Assembly: GCA_007134175.1 (NCBI GenBank)
Contig: SLLF01000250.1
Span: forward strand, 1-10,078
Origin: Kiritimatiellia bacterium
GTDB taxonomy: Bacteria > Verrucomicrobiota > Kiritimatiellia > SLAD01
Direction of reading: 5' to 3'
DNA length: 10,078 nucleotides
This document shows, one piece after another, positions 1 through 7,260 of the stretch; position 1 is the stretch's first letter, and every line of letters starts with the position of its first letter. The notes beneath the pieces are model-generated. The model was not told the origin of the DNA. It was given only the letters and a program-made list of their open reading frames with translations, and did no database searches. Made by a program: the position numbers and the translations under genes.

Positions 1-809
1 ACCAAATTGATCACCACTTGCCGGATTTGTGCCTCATCGGCCCACACCGATGGCAGTTCATTGTCCAGCGTATAAATCACGTCCACCCCTTCATCTTCAC
101 AGCGCCACCAGAGCAGCTCCACGCAATCCTTGATTAACGGGTTCAGCGCAACGGCCGTCATTTGGGGGGACGATTGGCGGGCAAAAAACATGAGCTTTTG
201 AATAATGCCCCGGGCATGCAAGGTCGCCGCGATAATTTTATCCAGGTCGGCGCGGACCGCGGTCGACAGGCGTGGCGTTTTATGCAGCAGCTGGGCGAAT
301 CCGAGAATGCTCCCCAACGGCTCGTTCAGTTCATGCGCGACGCCGGCCGCCAACTGGCCAACCGTAATCAGGCGTTCGGCATGCGACAACTGCTCGCGCA
401 GGGCTTCCTGTTGATGCTTTGAGTTCAGGCGTTCCACAAACAGGGCTATTTGGCGGGCGGCTTCTGTAAGTAACCGTTGTTCTTCCTTCAGAAAGGGGGC
501 GCTTTTTTTCGAAATAGCGTCGCCCGGGTAGCCCACCCACACCTCTCCACGCCGCTTGCCTTGAACCGTAATCGGCGCCGTGGCCCAGGCGCAGTCGGTC
601 CCGGGGTGCGGCCCGTGACTGAATTCAAGGGTATCGAAAACCACGCGGGCCTGGGCGACTTCAGAATAGCGCCATGCCGCCGGCAGTAGCGCCACCACTC
701 GTTGCAGTGCATCGGGTAACGTCACGGCCGGATCCGCCAGCTCCTGGACAAGGGCGTAGAGACATTCCAGCTCCTTCATCCGTTCCGCACTGTAATCCTT
801 TTTGGCCAT
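1..809 (-). CDS. Sensor histidine kinase, GAF-like N-terminus (3' end outside window)
   Basis: This is the N-terminal 269 codons of a two-component sensor kinase; the frame is open to the left edge, so the stop and most of the ATPase domain are missing. Residues about 10-130 resemble the GAF-like sensory region common in bacterial kinases (a KELECLYAL start, a LPAAWRY segment, then PFLKEEQRLL). Residues about 135-212 are the HisKA dimerisation domain with the H-box GVAHELNEPLG; His159 is the expected phosphorylated residue. The HATPase_c domain begins around residue 218 and reaches the N-box (QVVINL, Asn268) at the edge. No signal peptide or membrane segment is visible, so it is probably a cytoplasmic sensor. 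The ATG at 809 has no clear ribosome site; an in-frame GTG six codons upstream (827) is possible. It is transcribed divergently from the MscS/TonB operon. The stimulus and the cognate regulator are not visible. Confidence 0.9.
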   Translation of the reverse strand, partial: MAKKDYSAERMKELECLYALVQELADPAVTLPDALQRVVALLPAAWRYSEVAQARVVFDTLEFSHGPHPGTDCAWATAPITVQGKRRGEVWVGYPGDAISKKSAPFLKEEQRLLTEAARQIALFVERLNSKHQQEALREQLSHAERLITVGQLAAGVAHELNEPLGSILGFAQLLHKTPRLSTAVRADLDKIIAATLHARGIIQKLMFFARQSSPQMTAVALNPLIKDCVELLWWRCEDEGVDVIYTLDNELPSVWADEAQIRQVVINL

Positions 810-923
810 GCACGCATCGTAGCGCACAGAAAGGGCTTTGGAAGCAAATACTCTGATCCCCCACGCTTTCTGCTGGCCAAACAGCGAACACTTATAACAT
901 GATGCGGTCAGGAGGGAACCACG
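810..923. promoter_or_regulatory. Divergent intergenic region with weak promoter candidate for the operon
   Basis: This 114-bp gap separates two divergent genes and so should hold both promoters. For the plus-strand operon, TATAAC at 893-898 is a fair -10 hexamer, about 26 bp upstream of the MscS start, but nothing resembling TTGACA lies 16-18 bp before it. I see no convincing promoter for the kinase and no clear operator dyad. The assignment rests mainly on position. Confidence 0.3.
910..916 (+). promoter_or_regulatory. Shine-Dalgarno of the MscS gene
   Basis: AGGAGGG sits 7 bases before the ATG at 924. It is the strongest ribosome-binding site of the operon and fixes this start. The downstream genes rely on ATGA overlaps and weaker sites. 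Confidence 0.8.
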
Positions 924-2036
924 ATGAAATCATCGATTCAAGAGACCGCCGACCGTTTCGGGTCATGGGTAAGCCTGCGGATCCGCCACCAAACCGTTTT
1001 ATGGCTTCTGCTGGGCCTGGTTGTGCTGGCCGGGCCGGTTGCCGCGCAGCTACCGGGCATGATGCCGGAACGCCGCACCGATCCGGTGGCAACCGAGGCC
1101 GCCACCCCAGCCAACCCGGCCCAGCAAACCGAGGCCATCCCCCCTACCCCGTCCGGTCTGTTGCGCCATTGGCACACCTATATGGGACCCGAGTCCCCCT
1201 ATCGCAGTCTGGTTCTGGTGATCTTGACGCTGGTGGTCCTGCTGAATCTCAAAGCCTATGTCACCCGGATCATGCGCCGGACATTGAAGGAGAACGCGTT
1301 CAGTACCGATAACGCCGCGGCGTTCCTGAAAATCTGGAACACCCTCTGGAAATTCGTTATCGCGATCCTGGTCATCATGGCCATGACCGGTTCGCTGCGC
1401 TTGCTGGGCCTTACCGCCGGCTTTTTCGGCATGATGCTGGGCTGGTCGCTGCAACAACCCGTGACCGGGATTGCGGCCTGGCTGATGATTATCCTCAAGA
1501 AACCGTTTCGCATCGGCGATCGCGTGGTGATCGCCGGCATTACCGGCGACGTTACCGGTATCAGCCTGACCCATGTGCTGCTCAATCAGGTCGGGGGATC
1601 GGTCAGCGGGGAGGAACGGTCGGGGCGCGGCATCCTGATCCCCAACGCCATCCTATTCCAGCACGTCATCATCAACTACACGCTCGACCAGGAATTCATG
1701 CTGGACGAGGTCCCGGTACGGCTCACCTTCGATTCGGACTGGGAGCTGGCCAAGGGCATCATGGTGGCGGCGGCCCAGGACGTCACGGCCGAGATTATCA
1801 AGAAGACCGGCCAGCAGCCGTTCATCCGGGCCGAGTTTCTTGATTGGGGTATACTGGTCCGGCTGCGCTACCACACCATCCCGGCCAAACGGCAGGAGTT
1901 GTCGACCTATATCATCGAACGACTGCTGCGCGATTTCGGCAAGGAATATCCACGTGTCCGCTTCGCCACCCCGTCGCAAAGCATCCGCTACCGCCCGGAA
2001 GTCGGCACCAATCCGATACCTGACTCGCAGACATGA
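924..2036 (+). CDS. MscS-family small-conductance mechanosensitive channel
   Basis: This 370-residue protein is an inner-membrane channel of the MscS type, which opens under membrane tension to release solutes during osmotic downshock. A hydrophobic stretch at about 23-41 ending VAA-Q looks like a signal peptide or first helix, followed by a Pro/Ala/Thr-rich periplasmic linker (about 45-78). Membrane helices lie near 94-113 and 137-158. The pore-lining region follows (LGLTAGFFGMMLGWSLQQP, about 161-179), then the MscS signature KKPFRIGDRVVI (192-203) and the beta domain. The NQVGGSVSGEERSGRGILIP segment and the following NYT (residues 221-253) match a subgroup with a longer beta-domain loop. 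The C-terminal alpha/beta cage domain fills 260-355. Length is normal for the family. The stop overlaps the next gene by 4 bp (ATGA), so it is translationally coupled to a TonB operon, an unusual neighbour. Family is clear; its physiological role here is inferred. Confidence 0.93.
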   Translation: MKSSIQETADRFGSWVSLRIRHQTVLWLLLGLVVLAGPVAAQLPGMMPERRTDPVATEAATPANPAQQTEAIPPTPSGLLRHWHTYMGPESPYRSLVLVILTLVVLLNLKAYVTRIMRRTLKENAFSTDNAAAFLKIWNTLWKFVIAILVIMAMTGSLRLLGLTAGFFGMMLGWSLQQPVTGIAAWLMIILKKPFRIGDRVVIAGITGDVTGISLTHVLLNQVGGSVSGEERSGRGILIPNAILFQHVIINYTLDQEFMLDEVPVRLTFDSDWELAKGIMVAAAQDVTAEIIKKTGQQPFIRAEFLDWGILVRLRYHTIPAKRQELSTYIIERLLRDFGKEYPRVRFATPSQSIRYRPEVGTNPIPDSQT

Positions 2037-2767
2037 ATAGCTGGCGCACAGGAATCATCGCCGCGATGGCGCTGCCGGTGGCCGGGGTGTTGGCGGAAAC
2101 CCCGGTTACGGCGTTGCTGCGTGATATTGATGCCCTGCGGAAAGTCCGCGAGACGCTACAGGCCGAGCGGGTCGAGTGGGAAACGCAGCGGGAGGCCATG
2201 GAACGCAGCATGGCGTTGCTGCAGCGCGAAAAGGATGTGCTCGAATCCCGTATAGCGGAGCATGAGCGAATAGTGGATGAGCACACCGCTGAGGAGGTCG
2301 CACGGGAACGCCGCCGAGCCAACCAGGAGCAAACCCTACAGCAGGTCGGACAATGGATTTCGGCCCACGCCGCGGTTTGGGACCAAGCGCGGGCCGCGTT
2401 TCCCGACCGCTTCGAGACGCCCCCCCCCGAACCGACACCGACACAGCAACTACAGCGGTTTTTCGGTGTCGCCGCCGCCATTCAGCGATTGCATAACTCG
2501 ATCACCGTGGAGCACCGGATCATGGACCTGCCCGCTGGTGGTCGGCGGCAGATGGAAGCCCTATTCATCGGCCGGGCGCAAGCCTATGCCGTATCGCCCG
2601 ACGACACCCTCGCCGCCCACGGCGTCTGGACGGGAACAGAATGGAAGTGGGCGTGGAATCCGGATTGGGCGGCAACGATCCGGACCGCCGTGCGGGTCCA
2701 TCAAGGCGCGTTGTCACCGCGCTGGGTCATGCTGCCCCTGACCGTTCCCGGGGAATCGGCACCATGA
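2033..2767 (+). CDS. DUF3450-type periplasmic coiled-coil protein of the TonB2-like operon
   Basis: This 244-residue protein has a signal peptide (about 1-21, ending VLA-E) and a long charged coiled coil (about 28-105). A Pro-rich patch (129-136) precedes a C-terminal region (about 160-238) that looks like DUF3450. There, EALFIGRAQAYAV, HGVWTGTEWKWAW and a closing LPLTVP correspond to the family's LRvGRvaLyyqt, G-x-W and LPv motifs. In gammaproteobacteria DUF3450 genes sit directly before the TtpC-like gene of TonB2 systems, exactly the position seen here. It is expected in the periplasm as an accessory of the TonB complex; its biochemical role is not established. It starts inside the MscS stop (ATGA) and ends in another ATGA overlap with the next gene. 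The N-terminal half is more divergent than the C-terminal half, so the family call rests on the latter plus synteny. Confidence 0.8.
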   Translation: MNSWRTGIIAAMALPVAGVLAETPVTALLRDIDALRKVRETLQAERVEWETQREAMERSMALLQREKDVLESRIAEHERIVDEHTAEEVARERRRANQEQTLQQVGQWISAHAAVWDQARAAFPDRFETPPPEPTPTQQLQRFFGVAAAIQRLHNSITVEHRIMDLPAGGRRQMEALFIGRAQAYAVSPDDTLAAHGVWTGTEWKWAWNPDWAATIRTAVRVHQGALSPRWVMLPLTVPGESAP

Positions 2768-4224
2768 ACCCGTCTGTTTCCAAGGTTTGGAAAAACCATC
2801 GCGGACGGCTTCCAAGGATTGGAAACGTGCTGCGGCTGGCTGCCTGCTGGTGTCTCGCCGGATCGTGGTGTCTGGCCGCAACGGATGATTCGGCCGCACA
2901 GGCCAAGGCGGCCGTTCGCCAGGAGCTGGATGAAGCCCGCTCCATCCTGGCGGCGCAGCGCGAGCAGATGGCGCGTGAGCGGGCGGAGAGGGCCACCGCA
3001 CACGAGACCCTGCAAATGGAGGTGCGCCTGCTGCGGGAGACCTGGCGGGATGTGCAGCGGGTGACGACGCAACGGGATGCGGAACGGGCCGCCGCGACGC
3101 GCCGCGCCGAGCGCACCCGGGCGGAGTACCGCGCCGCACTGGCGGCCGTGACGGAGTTCCGTCGCGCGGCCGAGACGTTGATGAACGCGCCGCAGCGGCA
3201 GCGACACCGGGAGCAACTAGACCACATCGACGCGCTATTGGCAACTGATGAGGCGACGGGTGTGCGGCTGGACGCGGTGGAGCCGGCGTTGGCGCTGGCC
3301 ACTTCCTTGCTGTGGCATGACCTGCCCTCAAAACCATTTGCGGGTTATGTACTGGATGGAACGGGTCGGGTAATTGAAGGCACCTTTATCCCGGCCGGCC
3401 CCATCACCTATTTCACGTCCGACGAGCCCCGGGTGGCCGGTTATGTTACGCTGGATGCAGGCGGCATGGAGCCGGTCCTGTCCGATGCACCGCACCGCCG
3501 GGTGTTGCGCAAGCTGGACGCCTGGGCGACGGGCCAAGCGGATGGGATCCCGGTGGACGTGACGGACGGTGCGCTGATCAAGCTGGCGCAGGCTCGCGTA
3601 TCCGTGACGGAACGCCTCCGGCAAGGCGGGGTGACCATGATCCCACTGCTGCTGATCGGGATCGTCTGCCTGGGCATCGGCCTATGGCGCGCGGCGGTAC
3701 TGCGCCGGATGTCAGCGGATGTGAATCCGGTCGTGACGCGGCTGCTGGATCGGTTGCGCGCCGGCGACGAGGCAGCAGCGCGCGCGGAGGCGGCGGCGAC
3801 GATGGTCCCCTGGCGCGACGTATTGACGGACGCGGTGGCCCATGCGGGGGCGGACCGGGTGTATCTCGAGGAGATTCTGCAGGATCGCATTGTGATGCAG
3901 GTCCCGCGCGTATCCCAGTATCTCGGGGCGCTGGCCATCTGCGCAGCGGCGGCCCCGCTGTTGGGTCTGTTGGGAACCGTGACGGGTATGATTCATACCT
4001 TTGAACTTATAACCGTGTTCGGCACGGGCGACGCACGATCCCTCTCCGGAGGAATCTCGGAGGCGCTGATCACAACCCAAGTCGGCTTGATCATCGCCGT
4101 TCCTGCGCTGCTGGCCCATGCGTACCTGTCGCGGCGCGCAAAGCAGATAATCGCCGGCCTCGAACAGGCGGCTATCCGGTTCGTGCGCGCGCTCGATGCC
4201 GACCCGCAGGGGGACGCGCCATGA
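2764..4224 (+). CDS. TtpC-like MotA/TolQ/ExbB proton-channel protein with long periplasmic domain
   Basis: This 486-residue protein resembles TtpC, the extra ExbB-like subunit of Vibrio TonB2 systems. It has a signal peptide whose core is LRLAACWCLAGSWCLAA (about 23-39) and a periplasmic coiled coil (about 45-140). A globular periplasmic domain (about 185-285) carries FAGYVLDGTG, AGPITYF and a VDVTDGALIKL motif. A membrane helix lies at about 291-309, and a MotA/TolQ/ExbB domain at about 370-475 contains APLLGLLGTVTGMIHTF and ISEALITTQVGL. The protein probably joins ExbB/ExbD in harvesting the proton gradient. The ATG at 2764 overlaps the previous stop (ATGA), but it gives a long, highly basic N-terminal leader encoded by two TTCCAA dyads. 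A GTG at 2827 with AAGGA 8 bases upstream would give a compact signal peptide, so the start is uncertain. An ATG further upstream (2641) would overlap the DUF3450 gene by over 120 bp and is unlikely. Confidence 0.9.
   Translation: MNPSVSKVWKNHRGRLPRIGNVLRLAACWCLAGSWCLAATDDSAAQAKAAVRQELDEARSILAAQREQMARERAERATAHETLQMEVRLLRETWRDVQRVTTQRDAERAAATRRAERTRAEYRAALAAVTEFRRAAETLMNAPQRQRHREQLDHIDALLATDEATGVRLDAVEPALALATSLLWHDLPSKPFAGYVLDGTGRVIEGTFIPAGPITYFTSDEPRVAGYVTLDAGGMEPVLSDAPHRRVLRKLDAWATGQADGIPVDVTDGALIKLAQARVSVTERLRQGGVTMIPLLLIGIVCLGIGLWRAAVLRRMSADVNPVVTRLLDRLRAGDEAAARAEAAATMVPWRDVLTDAVAHAGADRVYLEEILQDRIVMQVPRVSQYLGALAICAAAAPLLGLLGTVTGMIHTFELITVFGTGDARSLSGGISEALITTQVGLIIAVPALLAHAYLSRRAKQIIAGLEQAAIRFVRALDADPQGDAP
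2777..2824. repeat. Tandem pair of TTCCAA-N3-TTGGAA dyads
   Basis: Two near-identical inverted repeats lie at the gene boundary. The first (2777-2793) is TTTCCAA-GGT-TTGGAAA, with perfect 7-bp arms. The second (2810-2824) is TTCCAA-GGA-TTGGAA, with perfect 6-bp arms. Their centres are 32 bp apart, close to three turns of B-DNA, so a DNA-binding protein would meet both on the same face. They lie within the first 21 codons if translation begins at 2764, or in a 59-nt gap after the DUF3450 gene if it begins at the GTG at 2827. The second contains AAGGA, usable as a Shine-Dalgarno. No other copy with both arms occurs in the window. Confidence 0.75.
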
Positions 4225-4859
4225 CGGAGTGGCTGGAGGCGGTGGCGGCCTACTGGGCGAGCGGCGGGTGGTTGCTGGTGCCGATCGCGGCGGTGTCGTT
4301 TGCCATCTTTGCCTATGGGCTGCGGTTGCGGGAACGGCTGAACCGTTGGACGGTATCGGCACAGGACGCCGAACGGCGCTTGGACGCATGGTTCAACGGG
4401 GCAACCGCATCCCCGGATTTCGTGGACATAATGCTTGGTTCCAGGGAAATGATCGCGCGACAGGTGGGACAGGTTCTTCGCGACGCCCGCGACGGCAGGG
4501 AAGCGCGGCGCTTGCTGCACCGCGTGACCGATTGGACCCAAGGGGCAGTCAAGCGGGACCTCTTTATTTTGAAGGCCTTGACCGCGGCCGCGCCCTTGCT
4601 GGGATTGCTGGGGACGGTTACCGGCATGGTCGGGACCTTCATGGCGGTGTCCCGTCACCACGCGGACGGGGCGGCCATGGTGGCCCAAGGCGTCAGCACA
4701 GCGTTGATCACGACCCAATTCGGCTTGGTGGCCGCGTTGCCCGGTGTCTTCGGCTTATTGCACCTGGGCCGCCTGCGCGTTCGCTTGCACAGCGCGCTCC
4801 ATGCCATCGGCATCATGTTGTACGTCGCTCATGAAGATCATCTTACCAGAATAACGTAA
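4221..4859 (+). CDS. exbB: ExbB/TolQ-family proton channel subunit
   Basis: This 212-residue inner-membrane protein is the second MotA/TolQ/ExbB member of the operon and the one of ordinary ExbB2 size. ExbB pentamers surround ExbD and convert proton flow into TonB motion. The first membrane helix is at about 16-34, a cytoplasmic loop covers about 36-113, and the hallmark APLLGLLGTVTGMVGTF falls in the second helix (124-140). The third helix (about 157-180) contains STALITTQFGL. The conserved threonines of both helices (in GTVTG and ALITTQ) are present, consistent with a working proton path. It starts inside the preceding stop (ATGA) and ends 11 bp before exbD. The N-terminus is periplasmic-short, as in ExbB2 rather than E. 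coli ExbB. Confidence 0.95.
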   Translation: MTEWLEAVAAYWASGGWLLVPIAAVSFAIFAYGLRLRERLNRWTVSAQDAERRLDAWFNGATASPDFVDIMLGSREMIARQVGQVLRDARDGREARRLLHRVTDWTQGAVKRDLFILKALTAAAPLLGLLGTVTGMVGTFMAVSRHHADGAAMVAQGVSTALITTQFGLVAALPGVFGLLHLGRLRVRLHSALHAIGIMLYVAHEDHLTRIT

Positions 4860-4870
4860 GGCCACCGGGC

Positions 4871-5284
4871 ATGCTGGATCGCACATCCATACGAGCGGAG
4901 GAAGAAACCACGGCCGACATCAACATTTCGCCGTTGATCGATATCGTCTTTCTATTACTCATCTTCTTCATGGTCACCTCGGTATTTATCGAGGAAACCG
5001 GGGTCGACGTGCAGAAGCCTTCGGCGATCAGTGCGCAGGACTTGGAGAAGAACAGTATCCTGCTGGCGGTAACCGCGGAGGGGGAGGTGTTTTTTGATGG
5101 ACAACCGGTCCCGCTCAATAGCCTACGCGGTTTGATCGCACGGTTACTGCGGGAGCGGGAACGTCCGGTCATTATTCTGGCCGATGAAGAGGGCCGCACC
5201 GGCGTGCTGGTGCGGGTAATCGACGAGTGTACCCTGGCAGGCGCGGCACAGGTAAGCCTCGCGGCCAGCCGGGAAAGCCCGTGA
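4871..5284 (+). CDS. exbD: ExbD/TolR-family transport energising protein
   Basis: This 137-residue protein has the standard ExbD plan: a short cytoplasmic tail (1-17), one membrane helix (about 19-43) and a periplasmic C-terminal domain. The helix carries NISPLIDIVFLLLIFFMV, and Asp24 is the conserved acidic residue that is protonated during energy transduction. The region around 100-120 (ERPVIILADEEGRTGVLVRV) matches the family pattern of a strand followed by a helix. It works with ExbB and TonB in the inner membrane. A weak AAGG (4858-4861) precedes the ATG at 4871, and coupling to exbB across 11 bp is likely. Length is typical. Confidence 0.95.
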   Translation: MLDRTSIRAEEETTADINISPLIDIVFLLLIFFMVTSVFIEETGVDVQKPSAISAQDLEKNSILLAVTAEGEVFFDGQPVPLNSLRGLIARLLRERERPVIILADEEGRTGVLVRVIDECTLAGAAQVSLAASRESP

Positions 5285-5288
5285 GGCC

Positions 5289-5975
5289 GTGGTGGAACCG
5301 GTGCGTAACAGGCAGGACCATTCGGACGACCCGGCACGCTGGACGTGGCGCACGCTATTGACAGCGGCGGGGTTGACGCTGTTGCTCTTCGGGCTATTGC
5401 CCTTGGCCCATCTCTTCAATCAGCCGGACAAGGACGCCTTGATCGCGTTGCGCGAGGTGGACGCGGTGGAATGGCCCCCTCCCCCGCCGGTGCCGTTGGC
5501 CGAACCGGAACCGGTGACCGAGCGTCCCCCGGAACCGATCCGGCTGGACCTCCCCGAGCCGGTAGCGCCGACGGCGGAACAACCGCCCGTGGCGACCCCT
5601 TGGGAGGTCAGGTTACCGGCATGGAACGGCGCGGCGGGTGTGGCACTTGATCCTGCGGCGTGGACGATTCATGACGGCGTCTATACACTGGCCGATATCG
5701 ACACCGCGCCGCGCCCGCTCGTACAGCCCGCACCGTCGTACCCGCCGTTGGCGCGACAGCGGGGCTTGGAAGGTACCGTGGAACTAGCATTTGTGGTGAC
5801 GGCAACAGGGCGGGTGACCGATGTGCAAGTGGTAGACGCGCAACCGGGCACGGTGTTTGTTGCCGCCGCCCGCTCCGCGGTGGAGCGGTGGCGGTTTGAG
5901 CCGGCGCAACGCGGCGGCGAGGCGGTGGCGGTCCGGGTGCGAATCCCGTTACAATTCAGATTGGATGAACGATGA
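5289..5975 (+). CDS. tonB: TonB-family energy transducer
   Basis: This 228-residue protein links the inner-membrane motor to outer-membrane TonB-dependent receptors. It has a cytoplasmic N-terminus (1-21), a membrane anchor (about 22-40) and a Pro/Glu-rich spacer (about 62-104, beginning EWPPPPPVPL) that spans the periplasm. A linker of about 40 residues precedes the C-terminal TonB domain (about 144-226). That domain shows YPPLARQRGLEGTVELAFVV, GRVTDVQVVDAQPG, and AVERWRFEPA. His41 at the end of the anchor may correspond to the conserved anchor His of TonB, but its placement is uncertain. Start: tandem GTG codons at 5289 and 5292, with another at 5301; GTGAGG at 5281-5286 is better spaced for 5292. 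The stop overlaps the TPR gene by 4 bp (ATGA). No TonB-dependent receptor is in the window, so the cargo is unknown. Confidence 0.93.
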   Translation: MVEPVRNRQDHSDDPARWTWRTLLTAAGLTLLLFGLLPLAHLFNQPDKDALIALREVDAVEWPPPPPVPLAEPEPVTERPPEPIRLDLPEPVAPTAEQPPVATPWEVRLPAWNGAAGVALDPAAWTIHDGVYTLADIDTAPRPLVQPAPSYPPLARQRGLEGTVELAFVVTATGRVTDVQVVDAQPGTVFVAAARSAVERWRFEPAQRGGEAVAVRVRIPLQFRLDER

Positions 5976-7243
5976 GCAGAGTGGTTTTGATGCTAGGGTT
6001 GGTGACGCTGTCAGGCTGGAGCCAAATCCGGGCGGGTGCAGCCGAACGTCCCCCGGTGACGCGGCAGGAAGCGGCCCTGTTGACGGACGTGGCCGAAGTG
6101 GCGGAAACGAATTTGGTTGCGGCGGTGGAGCGGTTGGATGAGGCACGCGCACCGGACCGGGCCAGTGCGGCACTGGACTATTCCGCCGGCAATCTCCGCC
6201 TGGCGCTGGAGGCGTACTCCCTCGCCATCGCAGCGTATGAAGCGGCCTTGAGCAAATGGCCGGCCTTCCACGAAGCACGCGTGGGGTTAGGCCGCGCACA
6301 GGCCCTGGCGGAGCAGTGGACGGAGGCGGAGCGCACCCTGCGGGCACCGGCCATGCGGGCGGATGCGACCGAGGACCTCTTGCTGTTGTACGGCTATGTA
6401 TTGTTGTCGCTGAACCGCGTCATCAGTGCGGAATCGATCTACCGCAGGGCGGTGCTGGCCGGCGGGGAATCGTCCGACGCGCTGTTCGGATTGGCCCGGT
6501 GCTTTATGGAGCAGCAACGGTACCGGGAGTGTGCGGCAACGATGGAGGAACTGGTGCAACGCGTCCCCGACGAAGGGGCTTATTGGCGCTTGCTGGCGGA
6601 GGTCCGTTTGGCCGAGGCACAAAGCGACGCCGCCATCGTGGCGTTGGAGGCCGCGCGCCGGCTGGGGGCGGCTACGCCGGAGATGCTGCTGATGCTGGCC
6701 GATCTGTATGTATACCGTGACGCCCCGGCGGTGGCGGTAGCGTTGTTTGATGAAGCGTTGCAGGCGGAGCCCGATCAGCCGGATTGGTGGTTGCGCGCGG
6801 CGGAAGGACTGCTGCAGGCCGGGCACCCCGAAAAAGCGGACGCCTGGTTGACCCAATATGCGGCCGCCGCCGAGGAGCGCCCGGCGCGTTATTTCCGTGC
6901 CCGCGCCCGCTGGGCGGCCATGATGGATCTTCCGGAGGAAGCCCGGACGGCGTACCGGTCATGGATCGAGCAGGACCCTGTCAATGTGCACGCCCTGCTG
7001 GGCATGGGCGACCTGCTCTATGCCGACGGTGATTGGACGGGGGCGGAAATCTGGTACGAACGCGCACAGCGCGTCGACGAAGGCAGTACCATGGCCTGGC
7101 AACGGCTAGCGCGCGTGGCGCTCGACCGGGGCGCGTACGATCAAGCGGAAGACTACCTGCAACGCGCCCATGTCGTCAGTGGCGACCCGGCTATCGCGCG
7201 CACGCTGCAGCAAGTGCGCCGCCTACGCGGGCTGGAACCGTAA
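5972..7243 (+). CDS. Periplasmic TPR-repeat protein, last gene of the TonB2-like operon
   Basis: This 423-residue protein has a signal peptide (about 1-24) and is otherwise a helical solenoid. TPR-like units (A/G at position 8, A at 20, P near 32) are clear at about 75-105 (AYSLAIAAYEAALSKWP), 134-165, 167-199, 203-233, 237-268, 271-300, 320-335, 337-370 and 375-405. Such proteins usually mediate protein contacts. A TPR protein closes many TonB2-type operons, so this one is probably a periplasmic partner of the complex, though its binding target is unknown. It begins inside the tonB stop (ATGA). Only 17 bp separate its stop from that of the convergent mannosidase, and I see no hairpin terminator between them. 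A lipoprotein is excluded, because no lipobox cysteine follows the hydrophobic start. Confidence 0.88.
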   Translation: MSRVVLMLGLVTLSGWSQIRAGAAERPPVTRQEAALLTDVAEVAETNLVAAVERLDEARAPDRASAALDYSAGNLRLALEAYSLAIAAYEAALSKWPAFHEARVGLGRAQALAEQWTEAERTLRAPAMRADATEDLLLLYGYVLLSLNRVISAESIYRRAVLAGGESSDALFGLARCFMEQQRYRECAATMEELVQRVPDEGAYWRLLAEVRLAEAQSDAAIVALEAARRLGAATPEMLLMLADLYVYRDAPAVAVALFDEALQAEPDQPDWWLRAAEGLLQAGHPEKADAWLTQYAAAAEERPARYFRARARWAAMMDLPEEARTAYRSWIEQDPVNVHALLGMGDLLYADGDWTGAEIWYERAQRVDEGSTMAWQRLARVALDRGAYDQAEDYLQRAHVVSGDPAIARTLQQVRRLRGLEP

Positions 7244-7260
7244 ACCGTTAAAAACAACCC

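Noticed and set aside
2641..2763. A 41-codon N-terminal extension of the TtpC-like protein
   Set aside because: It lies wholly inside the DUF3450 gene, has no signal peptide character, and would place the real signal peptide internally. ATGA overlap at 2764 or GTG at 2827 are better starts.
3712..4389. Long minus-strand open frame of 225 codons, with similar ones at 1050-1574 and 3993-4718
   Set aside because: These are antisense shadows typical of GC-rich coding DNA. They have no family motifs and the plus-strand genes beneath them are certain.
4196..4834. Plus-strand 212-codon frame overlapping exbB
   Set aside because: Composition is Gly/Arg-rich with no recognisable domain, while the exbB frame carries all family motifs over the same bases.
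7244..7260. Bidirectional terminator between the convergent TPR and mannosidase genes
   Set aside because: The 17-bp gap has an A-run but no stem, and neither gene end supplies a convincing hairpin.
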